Part shown: positions 1-5,680 of the stretch, piece by piece | How the letters are laid out: each line of letters opens with the position of its first letter | How positions within the stretch are numbered: position 1 is the first letter of the stretch | Source of the DNA: Methanosphaera sp. | Lineage (GTDB): Archaea; Methanobacteriota; Methanobacteria; Methanobacteriales; Methanobacteriaceae | Length of the DNA: 6,856 bases | Reading direction: 5' to 3' | Assembly: GCA_013330915.1 (NCBI GenBank) | Contig: DUHK01000045.1 | Location: 1-6,856 of the forward strand | Notes under the pieces: generated by a model | What the model was told of the DNA's origin: nothing | Seen by the model: the letters and a program-made list of their open reading frames with translations, nothing else | Database searches by the model: none | Position numbers and translations under genes: made by a program

Positions 1-735
1 AAAGCAAAAGAAAATCGTGAAAAAGCATTACCATACTATGAGTCAGAATTATCTGAAACAGACCCTGAATTCATGGAAATATTTAACAACTTTTTATTTG
101 ATGAAGTACAATCAAACACATCACTTCCAGAAAGAAGTCAAATGCTAATAACACTGGCAACATTAATAGCAAACCAATCCATAAAACAGTACGAAATAGC
201 AGTTGAAGCAGCAATCAACCTTGGATTAAAAGCAGTGGAAATCAAGGAAGTACTATATCAGTCAACACCATATGTGGGATTTGCAAAAATGTATGACTTT
301 CTGGACGTAACCAATCAGATATTTGATGAAAAGGGTATAGATGTTCCAATCCCTGGACAATCAACAACAACACGCAAAGACAGAATAGAAAGAGGATATG
401 AAATTCAATTAAATTATTTCGGAAAAATCATTGAAGATATGAATGAAAACACGCCAGATGACCAGAAACATTTCAATGAATTTCTAAAAGGTTACTGTTT
501 TGGAGATTTCTATACAAGAACGGGACTGGATGATCAGGACAGGGAACTGATTACCTTCAGTATAATAGCTTCTCTTGGTGGATGTGAAAATCAGTTAAGG
601 GGACATACTGCAGGAAATCTTGCAGTAGGAAACGATAAACAAACCTTGATTAATGCAGTAACAGTACTTTTGCCATTCATTGGATTTCCAAGATCACTTA
701 ATGCACTGGCAATAATAAACGAAATATGTCAATAA
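1..735 (+). CDS. Carboxymuconolactone decarboxylase (CMD)-like protein, two repeats, 5' end outside window
   Basis: The reading frame is open from base 1, so the ATG at 73 is internal and the gene begins before the window; 244 residues are visible. Two CMD-type all-helical repeats can be seen, at roughly visible residues 30-115 and 140-240. The second carries the family pattern ITFSIIASLGG-C195-ENQLRG-H202. AhpD-type CMD proteins use a CxxC pair for peroxide or disulfide chemistry. Here only one Cys is present and the first repeat has neither Cys nor His at the matching place, so AhpD-like peroxidase activity is unlikely. PcaC-like decarboxylation is also unproven, because most CMD proteins in anaerobes lack that pathway. 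It leads an operon with a flavodoxin (18 bases downstream) and a cupin; this CMD/flavodoxin/cupin combination recurs in gut anaerobes, which suggests a redox or detoxification role. Family assignment is firm; substrate is unknown. Confidence 0.9.
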   Translation, partial: KAKENREKALPYYESELSETDPEFMEIFNNFLFDEVQSNTSLPERSQMLITLATLIANQSIKQYEIAVEAAINLGLKAVEIKEVLYQSTPYVGFAKMYDFLDVTNQIFDEKGIDVPIPGQSTTTRKDRIERGYEIQLNYFGKIIEDMNENTPDDQKHFNEFLKGYCFGDFYTRTGLDDQDRELITFSIIASLGGCENQLRGHTAGNLAVGNDKQTLINAVTVLLPFIGFPRSLNALAIINEICQ

Positions 736-753
736 AATAGTGGAGATGAGAAT

Positions 754-1257
754 ATGACAAAAAGTTTGGTAATATATTATTCAAGAGCAGGAGAAAATTA
801 TGTTAACGGAGAGATTGTGGATTTGCCTGTTGGAAATACACAGATAATAGTCGATTACATAAAAGAATTAACAGGAGCCGACACATTCCAGGTTGAAACA
901 GTTGAAGAATATCCTGCAGACTACATGGAAACCACCGAAGTAGCACAGGAAGAACAGGATAGGAATGCAAGACCTGAACTTAAGGAAGAACTAACTGACA
1001 TTTCAGAATATGATGTAATATACATAGCTTCTCCAAACTGGTGGGGAACACTACCAATGGCACTTTTTACTCAGCTTGAAAAACTTGACTTCACGGGAAA
1101 AACAGTTAAAACAGTTATCACTCATGAAGGATCAGGTCTTGGAAGCAGCATGAAAGATGTTAAAAAGTTATGTCAAGGAGCAGACATAGAAAAAGGCTTG
1201 GCAATACATGGTGCAGAAGTAAAAAACAGCAAGTCAAACGTTGAAAGATGGATATAA
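754..1257 (+). CDS. Flavodoxin (Flavodoxin_4-like), 167 aa
   Basis: A soluble FMN-binding electron carrier of normal flavodoxin length. The first strand and phosphate loop read LVIYYSRAGENY (residues 5-16), followed by the VGNT segment (26-29) typical of the longer-loop flavodoxins annotated as Flavodoxin_4. The second FMN loop is SPNWWGTLP (93-101), whose aromatic residues would stack on the isoalloxazine ring, and the third is THEGSGLG (123-130). The ATG at 754 follows a GGAG-type ribosome binding site at 742-745. It sits between the CMD-like gene and the cupin with very short gaps, so the three are almost certainly co-transcribed, and it may supply electrons to or with the CMD-like protein; that partnership is inferred. 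No transmembrane or signal segment is visible. Confidence 0.93.
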   Translation: MTKSLVIYYSRAGENYVNGEIVDLPVGNTQIIVDYIKELTGADTFQVETVEEYPADYMETTEVAQEEQDRNARPELKEELTDISEYDVIYIASPNWWGTLPMALFTQLEKLDFTGKTVKTVITHEGSGLGSSMKDVKKLCQGADIEKGLAIHGAEVKNSKSNVERWI

Positions 1258-1269
1258 TGAGGTTATAAT

Positions 1270-1668
1270 ATGGTGGAAGAAGTATTATTTGGAATAGGTG
1301 AAGAAAATCCATACGGAGAATTCTTCATTGGAAAAAGTTATCTTAACATTTTAACAACAGATTCAGTTATGGTGGCAAACGTAACATTTGAACCTGGATG
1401 TAGAAACAACTGGCATATTCACCACGCAGAAAAAGGGGGAGGACAAATACTTTTGGCTACTGCAGGAGAAGGATGGTACCAGGAAGAGGGAAAAGCAGCA
1501 CAAAAACTTACTCCCGGAAGCGTAGTTGAAATACCTGCAGGTGTAAAACATTGGCATGGAGCAGCAAAGGACAGTCAATTCACACACATTGCAATAGAAG
1601 TACCTGGAGAAAACACATCCAATGAATGGTTGGAACCAGTAAGTGATGAGGAATATAACAATTTATAA
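1270..1668 (+). CDS. Small single-domain metal-binding cupin, 132 aa
   Basis: A compact beta-barrel cupin. Motif 1 contains H49-I-H51 and, after a Gly-rich loop, Q59; motif 2 is PAGVKH (89-94) followed by W95-H96. H49, H51, Q59 and H94 match the ligands of the Mn-type hydroxynitrile-lyase-like cupins, in which Gln replaces the usual Glu. The loop between H51 and Q59 (HAEKGGG) is longer than in the characterised Acidobacterium enzyme but is a form seen in many gut anaerobes. Such proteins are often annotated as 'mandelonitrile lyase-like' or 'cupin/CMD family'; the true substrate here is not known. The ATG at 1270 follows GAGGT at 1259-1263, only 12 bases after the flavodoxin stop, so it is the last gene of the operon. 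Cytoplasmic. Confidence 0.92.
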   Translation: MVEEVLFGIGEENPYGEFFIGKSYLNILTTDSVMVANVTFEPGCRNNWHIHHAEKGGGQILLATAGEGWYQEEGKAAQKLTPGSVVEIPAGVKHWHGAAKDSQFTHIAIEVPGENTSNEWLEPVSDEEYNNL

Positions 1669-1683
1669 TCCTGTTCACAATCC

Positions 1684-1690
1684 TTTTTTT
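1684..1690 (+). terminator. T7 run ending the CMD-flavodoxin-cupin operon
   Basis: A run of seven T begins 16 bases after the cupin stop and overlaps the stop codon of the convergent ATPase gene. Archaeal RNA polymerase terminates mainly on T runs without needing a hairpin, and no stable stem is seen here. No equivalent T run is visible in the opposite direction, so ATPase transcripts may run antisense into the cupin gene. Confidence 0.5.
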
Positions 1691-2909
1691 AGATTTCATC
1701 ATCCAATAGGAAATCAATAATATTTTTATGTTTTATTCCGTTTTTAGACAAGTTGATTTCATCCATACTTAATACGTATGTATCAAATTTGTCAGGTACT
1801 TCAAATAATGGTGAAAATTCTCTATCAATAGTTTCAGGTGTAGCTAATAAATAACAAACCTGTATATACACTTTTTTATCATGTTTTTTGCATACAAAAT
1901 CTATTTCATGTTTTTTAATCTTTCCTATTTTAACGGAATAATTTCTTCTAATCAATTCATTGAAAACTATGTTTTCAAGTATTCTAGGTATCCAATTGTT
2001 ATTATCATCTATTAAAGAATGATGGAATCCATGATCTGTTAAATAATACTTTTCTTCGGTTTTTAATATTTTTTTTCCTAGGATATCCTCACGTCTTACT
2101 TGTTTACAGAATAATGCTTCTGTCATGTAATTTGTATAATTGGATATGGTGTTCCTGTTGGTTTTTTTATTTTCATTCTTCAAATATTTTGTAATGCTTG
2201 TTTTAGAGAATGTTTGGCCGGTTGAATTCATTAAATAATATGAAAAACGTTTAAATAGGCCTATATTTTTAATATTGTATCTGGACAGTACATCATGGAT
2301 GATTATTGAATCATATATATCCTGAAGTGCATTAACTTTATTATCAATTTCTTTAATACTTAATAATCCTGGCATACCTCCATATAACAGGTATTCTTGA
2401 AATATTTTCTTTTTATTTTCTGTATTCAATATTAAATTTTCATTTTCTATTTTATATTCTATGATTTCTTTAAATGAAAATGGATATAAATTAATTTTAA
2501 TATAACGACCACTAAGTAATGTTGCCAGTTCATTTGATAATAATTTTGAATTTGAACCGGTTATGTAAATATCGGATTCTAAATCTACTCTATATCCATT
2601 AATACATTTTTCCCAATTATTTACTTGTTGTATCTCATCAAAAAGTAAATATATTTTACCCTTAATATCTTTCGTTAATTTTAATATTAATTCATCTAAT
2701 TCTTTTTCAGTGAATATATTTTTGTATTTTACTGATTCAAAAGAAATATAAATTATATTTTCAGGTTTCACTCCTTTCTCTATTAATTCGTCAATAATAC
2801 TTTTGAGAAATACAGTTTTTCCACATCTGCGCATACCTATAATAACTTTAATAAAATCAGTGTCAATTAAAGGTCTAATACGTTTTAAATATAATTCTCT
2901 TTTAATCAT
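1689..2909 (-). CDS. AAA ATPase with C-terminal DUF4143 nuclease-fold domain, 406 aa
   Basis: A complete member of the AAA_14/DUF4143 family, common and often multi-copy in archaea and gut bacteria, with no agreed function. The N-terminal ATPase has Walker A G25-MRRCG-K31-T32, Walker B YLLFDE (87-92) and a sensor-1-like TGSN (117-120), followed by the family's SGRY and LYPFSF(K/R)E segments (133-148). A helical, winged-helix-like middle (about 200-290) follows, and then a C-terminal domain with LENIVFNEL (311-319) and a PD-(D/E)xK-like core E335-I-D337 ... YIQV (348-351), where Gln350 replaces the usual catalytic Glu, so nuclease activity is doubtful. The ATG at 2909 follows AGGTGA (2917-2922, minus strand). 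The gene is more AT-rich than its neighbours (12-28% GC in sampled 60-base lines, against 43% in a line of the cupin), which hints at separate acquisition. It is divergent from the hydrolase and shares an unusual repeat-bearing promoter region. Confidence 0.93.
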   Translation of the reverse strand: MIKRELYLKRIRPLIDTDFIKVIIGMRRCGKTVFLKSIIDELIEKGVKPENIIYISFESVKYKNIFTEKELDELILKLTKDIKGKIYLLFDEIQQVNNWEKCINGYRVDLESDIYITGSNSKLLSNELATLLSGRYIKINLYPFSFKEIIEYKIENENLILNTENKKKIFQEYLLYGGMPGLLSIKEIDNKVNALQDIYDSIIIHDVLSRYNIKNIGLFKRFSYYLMNSTGQTFSKTSITKYLKNENKKTNRNTISNYTNYMTEALFCKQVRREDILGKKILKTEEKYYLTDHGFHHSLIDDNNNWIPRILENIVFNELIRRNYSVKIGKIKKHEIDFVCKKHDKKVYIQVCYLLATPETIDREFSPLFEVPDKFDTYVLSMDEINLSKNGIKHKNIIDFLLDDEI

Positions 2910-2916
2910 AATCCGT

Positions 2917-2956
2917 TCACCTGATGTTTTTAATATTTATTAATTGATAAATATAA
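2917..2956 (-). promoter_or_regulatory. Predicted ATPase promoter: TATA-like box and ribosome binding site
   Basis: On the minus strand, TTATATTTATC (2946-2956) resembles an archaeal TATA box. A start about 25 bases on, near 2925, would leave a short leader containing the AGGTGA ribosome binding site (2917-2922), seven bases before the ATG. The first 22-bp palindrome (2955-2976) abuts the upstream edge of this box, where TFB would bind. Confidence 0.45.
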
Positions 2957-2976
2957 TGCTTTCTATAAGAAGCATT
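2955..2976. repeat. 22-bp imperfect palindrome, copy 1 of 3
   Basis: The arms are AATGCTT (2955-2961) and AAGCATT (2970-2976), a perfect 7-bp inverted repeat around an 8-base centre. It shares the right half TATAAGA(A/T)GCATT with copies 2 and 3 and starts exactly 40 bp before copy 2. It touches the TATA-like box of the ATPase gene and is best read as a protein-binding operator. Confidence 0.75.
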
Positions 2977-2994
2977 GTTTTATAATAATTTTTA

Positions 2995-3016
2995 AATGAC
3001 TCGTATAAGATGCATT
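2995..3016. repeat. 22-bp imperfect palindrome, copy 2 of 3
   Basis: It starts AATGACT and ends with TATAAGATGCATT. The outer arms AATG and CATT are inverted, while the left inner arm is less well conserved than in copy 1. Its distance to both neighbouring copies is 40 bp, and the 18-base spacers on each side are nearly pure A/T and unrelated to one another. Confidence 0.75.
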
Positions 3017-3034
3017 AATTCAATTATTTTATTT

Positions 3035-3056
3035 ATTGCTTTATCTAAGATGCATT
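3035..3056. repeat. 22-bp imperfect palindrome, copy 3 of 3
   Basis: It starts ATTGCTTTA and ends CTAAGATGCATT, sharing the left half ATTGCTTT/AATGCTTT with copy 1 and the right half AAGATGCATT with copy 2. It lies just upstream of the predicted hydrolase promoter, mirroring how copy 1 lies against the ATPase promoter. A much weaker fourth match, AATG at 3075-3078, falls at the next 40-bp step, but its right half does not fit. Confidence 0.75.
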
Positions 3057-3060
3057 ACCT

Positions 3061-3120
3061 TAATATATAATTTAAATGTAGGGTTATATATCAAAATTTT
3101 CAAAAGATAAATATAGGAGA
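3061..3120 (+). promoter_or_regulatory. Predicted hydrolase promoter and ribosome binding site
   Basis: Two TATA-like stretches are present: TAATATATAA (3061-3070) and TTATATAT (3084-3091). The second would place the transcript start near 3113, just ahead of the AGGAGA ribosome binding site (3115-3120), which is seven bases before the ATG at 3128; this geometry matches the ATPase side. The region is too AT-rich to choose firmly between them. Confidence 0.4.
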
Positions 3121-3127
3121 ATTTATC

Positions 3128-3853
3128 ATGATTGAAGAATTATCATACACGTTAAACGATGAAAAAATTTATGGGAAAATATATAAAACAGACAAAGATG
3201 GAAAACAACCAATCATAATATTATCTCATGGATTATCATTAGATCACACACTTATGGTACCATATGCGGAAAAATTACTGAATAAAGGAATTAACACCTA
3301 CATATATGACTTTAGGGGTGGAGGATATAATTCAAAAAGTGACGGAAAAATAAGTGACATGACCATTGGCACTGAAAAAGAGGACTTGAATTATATTATT
3401 GACTCATTAAAAAAAGAGGAATTCGTTGATGAAAAGCAGATATACATTGGTGGACACAGTCAGGGAGGCCTGGTTAGTAGCTTGGTGGCACCAACAAGAG
3501 ACGATATTAAAGCACTGTTTTTATTTGCACCCGCTTATGAAATACCGGATGATATGAAGCAAAAGGATAATCCTCATGATTATAACGTTTTAAACCTTAT
3601 GCCTGAACATTTGGGAGACAAATATATTAACTGTGCAATTAACATTGATGTTTTCAATGAAATAAAGGATTATGAAGGACCAGTATATATTTTTCACGGA
3701 ATTGAAGATAAACGAGTTCCCGTCGAATATTCCATAAAGGCAGATAAGGTGTATGCTAATTCAACAGTCTACCTGTATGAAGAAGGGGAACACAGGTTTT
3801 CTGATGAAATAAAGGATGATGTGGTAAACATTATTGCTGAAAAAATTCTTTAA
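3128..3853 (+). CDS. Alpha/beta hydrolase, cinnamoyl/feruloyl esterase-like, 241 aa
   Basis: A serine hydrolase with the full alpha/beta-hydrolase layout: oxyanion segment LSHGLSLDH (32-40), the strand YDFRGGGYN (60-68) that in this family reads DFxGxG, nucleophile elbow GGHSQGG with Ser111 (108-114), acid Asp194 in HGIEDKRVP (190-198) and His222 in EGEHRFSD (219-226). The order, the EMTI-like segment (SDMTI, 76-80) and the C-terminal H-x-FSD are close to the Butyrivibrio Est1E and Lactobacillus cinnamoyl esterases, which release hydroxycinnamates from plant cell-wall esters. The short insert between the elbow and the acid (about 135-180) would form the lid. There is no signal peptide, so it acts inside the cell, probably on a small ester. 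A general lysophospholipase-like esterase is the main alternative. It is transcribed singly, divergent from the ATPase. Confidence 0.88.
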   Translation: MIEELSYTLNDEKIYGKIYKTDKDGKQPIIILSHGLSLDHTLMVPYAEKLLNKGINTYIYDFRGGGYNSKSDGKISDMTIGTEKEDLNYIIDSLKKEEFVDEKQIYIGGHSQGGLVSSLVAPTRDDIKALFLFAPAYEIPDDMKQKDNPHDYNVLNLMPEHLGDKYINCAINIDVFNEIKDYEGPVYIFHGIEDKRVPVEYSIKADKVYANSTVYLYEEGEHRFSDEIKDDVVNIIAEKIL

Positions 3854-3922
3854 TCATATTCTTAAAAATCTTACAAACTATTGATTAATATAGCATTAAA
3901 ATTTTAAACTTTAAAAAAGAAA

Positions 3923-3959
3923 CATATAATATAACAACAGTTTAAAAAGAACAGGGGAA
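3923..3959 (+). promoter_or_regulatory. Predicted promoter and ribosome binding site of the GNAT-like gene
   Basis: The stretch CATATAATATA (3923-3933) is a good TATA-like box 113 bases or less downstream of the hydrolase stop, and AGGGGAA (3953-3959) is a ribosome binding site seven bases before the ATG at 3967. This supports independent transcription of the gene. The rest of the gap (3854-3922) is AT-rich, with a 12-bp palindrome TTAAAATTTTAA at 3896-3907 of uncertain meaning. Confidence 0.4.
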
Positions 3960-3966
3960 TAAATTA

Positions 3967-4788
3967 ATGGTGAATCCAAATAAAAAAGTTAAAAGACCAA
4001 ACGGTTTAGGTAATGTATATAATTATAAAACAGATGAGGAAGGTAACGTATTCACATTACCAATAAAAACAATTATCAAAGAAAATTATATCTACATGTA
4101 TCGGGCAATAAATGACGAAAATTATTTCATTGTTGAAAACGATACGTGTTTCTTCTTTAAGGAAATATTGTATGATGATGAAGTTGTTGGATTTGCAACA
4201 TATAAAACAACACAAATTAACAAGGACGCACTCGTAATGCAGTACTTCTATGTGCTTCCGGAATACAGAAATAAAGGATTGCTTGAAGAGGAAATTGATG
4301 AATCCTCAGCATTATTTGAATCAAGCATTATCATTGAATATCCAACAAGGGACATGGTGGAAGCATTAACAAAACATAAACTTGCAAGAGTCTTCGATGA
4401 CAGGTTTGTAGTTTCACGTATTCCGTTTTCCGTGCCAATGTTTTCATTAGAAGATGTGCAGAAGGGAATTGTCAGAGAAGAGTATGATACAACTGGTACA
4501 AAAGGGTACTATAAAATGTCACACCTTTATGATCTGGAATTATGTACCGTGGTAGGACTGGCAGCAGAAGATGTTGAGAACATGTACGATGAGGATAAAG
4601 TGGATGAAGAAAACATAAACAATTATAATGTAATCAGTCTTCCACTACGTGATGATGTTGAAAAATATGACTGCATAAACAAAAGGGCAGAAAATGCCGA
4701 ATTAAAAGAAGGTACATACTTTAAAAACATCAAAAAATTCCTCGATGACAACGATGAAATAATACAAAACTGGTTAACGATATTCTAA
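3967..4788 (+). CDS. GNAT-like protein with degenerate acetyl-CoA motif, function unknown, 273 aa
   Basis: I do not recognise a named family. Residues 65-155 resemble the core of a GNAT acetyltransferase: a strand EVVGFATYKTT (72-82), then LVMQYFYVLPEYRNKGLLEE (89-108), which matches strand 4 and motif A (R/Q-x-x-G-x-G/A) as R101-NK-G104-L-L106, then a helix and the later strand SSIIIEYPT (119-127) and KHKLARVFDDRFVVSR (136-151). The last Gly/Ala of the pyrophosphate-binding loop is Leu, so acetyl-CoA binding may be weak or lost. The N-terminal 60 and C-terminal 110 residues, the latter acidic, show no known motif. No membrane segment or signal is visible. It lies just upstream of the macrodomain/sirtuin pair, but a stem with a T run lies between them, so joint function is only possible, not shown. 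Confidence 0.8.
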   Translation: MVNPNKKVKRPNGLGNVYNYKTDEEGNVFTLPIKTIIKENYIYMYRAINDENYFIVENDTCFFFKEILYDDEVVGFATYKTTQINKDALVMQYFYVLPEYRNKGLLEEEIDESSALFESSIIIEYPTRDMVEALTKHKLARVFDDRFVVSRIPFSVPMFSLEDVQKGIVREEYDTTGTKGYYKMSHLYDLELCTVVGLAAEDVENMYDEDKVDEENINNYNVISLPLRDDVEKYDCINKRAENAELKEGTYFKNIKKFLDDNDEIIQNWLTIF

Positions 4789-4796
4789 ACACCCTT

Positions 4797-4842
4797 ATTT
4801 AAGTAGAGGTATTGTACTTAAATCACATATTCTATTTTTTTT
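4797..4842 (+). terminator. 9-bp perfect inverted repeat plus T8 run
   Basis: The arms ATTTAAGTA (4797-4805) and TACTTAAAT (4815-4823) pair perfectly around a 9-base loop, and a run of eight T follows at 4835-4842. Placed eight bases after the GNAT-like stop, it suits a terminator. The T run is 11 bases from the stem, more than in a classic bacterial terminator, so the palindrome could instead be an operator for the macrodomain/sirtuin operon. Confidence 0.5.
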
Positions 4843-4856
4843 AAATACAACTTACT

Positions 4857-4862
4857 GGAGGT
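4857..4862 (+). promoter_or_regulatory. Ribosome binding site of the macrodomain gene
   Basis: GGAGGT lies 11 bases before the ATG at 4874, a strong but somewhat distant match that fixes this start. A clear TATA box is not separable from the AT-rich surroundings; CTTAAATCA (4817-4825) is the best-placed candidate, and it overlaps the right arm of the inverted repeat. Confidence 0.6.
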
Positions 4863-4873
4863 TAAATAAAATT

Positions 4874-5680
4874 ATGGAAAGCATAGATTACATACTAAAT
4901 TATCTGTTAATGGAAAACCCTAAAATACGATTAAAGCAAGAGGCAACTACTCCACAAGAAAAATTTAACTTATACAGAAGCTTATGTAACATAAGACCTG
5001 CAAATAAAATCAGTGAAGAATATGTTCAATACGAAAAAAAGTATTTAACATGGATTAACAATAAGAAAACTATCACCGATATGGAGGACATAGAAACAAC
5101 AGACAAAACACACCCGAATAATAATCTGGATAATGATGACAAAATAGCATTATGGCAGGGCGACATTACAACATTAAATATTGGTGCAATAGTTAATGCA
5201 GCAAATTCCCAGGGACTGGGCTGTTTTGTACCTGGACATAACTGTATTGATAATCAGATACATACCTTTGCAGGAATACCATTAAGATTGGAATGCAATG
5301 AATATATGAAAACCATCAACTATGACCTGCCAACGGGTGAGGCATTCATTACAGGGGCGTATAACCTCCCATCAGAACATATTATACACACGGTAGGACC
5401 CATAATAGAAAGAAGCGTCACGGACAAAAAACGTGAATTACTTGCGGAGTGTTACACTAACTGTCTTAAAACAGCACAGGAAAACAATGTCAAAAGTATT
5501 GCCTTTTGTTCAATTTCCACGGGGGTATTCAGATTCCCAAAGGATATTGCAAGTCAAATAGCTCTGAGGACTGTTGATGGTTATCTTAGTGATTATGGGG
5601 AATGTTTTGATAAAATAGTGTTCAACCTATACTCAGATGAGGATGTGAAAATATATGAAGAATCTGTCACAACGCATTGA
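4874..5680 (+). CDS. SirTM-linked zinc-type macrodomain, protein-ADP-ribose hydrolase, 268 aa
   Basis: An eraser of protein mono-ADP-ribosylation. An N-terminal helical extension of about 90 residues precedes the macrodomain, as in the macrodomains encoded beside SirTM in Staphylococcus and Streptococcus. Macrodomain motifs: WQGDITTL (94-101), where Asp97 should contact the adenine; VNAANSQGLGCF (107-118), with the distal-ribose Asn residues; and the phosphate loop STGVFRFP (215-222). The segment C117-FVPG-H122-N-C124-IDN marks the zinc-macrodomain group, in which Cys/His/Cys hold a catalytic zinc next to the ribose. All these residues are intact, so the enzyme should be active. Length is typical for the group. 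The 3' end overlaps the sirtuin gene by 26 bases, which indicates translational coupling and shared regulation. Confidence 0.93.
   Translation: MESIDYILNYLLMENPKIRLKQEATTPQEKFNLYRSLCNIRPANKISEEYVQYEKKYLTWINNKKTITDMEDIETTDKTHPNNNLDNDDKIALWQGDITTLNIGAIVNAANSQGLGCFVPGHNCIDNQIHTFAGIPLRLECNEYMKTINYDLPTGEAFITGAYNLPSEHIIHTVGPIIERSVTDKKRELLAECYTNCLKTAQENNVKSIAFCSISTGVFRFPKDIASQIALRTVDGYLSDYGECFDKIVFNLYSDEDVKIYEESVTTH

Noticed and set aside
73..735. Start of the first gene at the ATG at 73
   Set aside because: The frame is open to base 1 with plausible protein sequence (KAKENREKALPYY), and there is no ribosome binding site before 73, so the gene continues upstream.
1363..1587. Minus-strand open frame of 74 codons inside the cupin gene
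   Set aside because: It lies antisense within a well-supported cupin, has a Cys/Ser-rich composition typical of a shadow frame, and matches no motif.
2955..3056. Short CRISPR array
   Set aside because: The repeats are only 22 bp and diverge from each other, the spacers are 18 bases of nearly pure A/T, and there are no cas genes; an operator set fits better.
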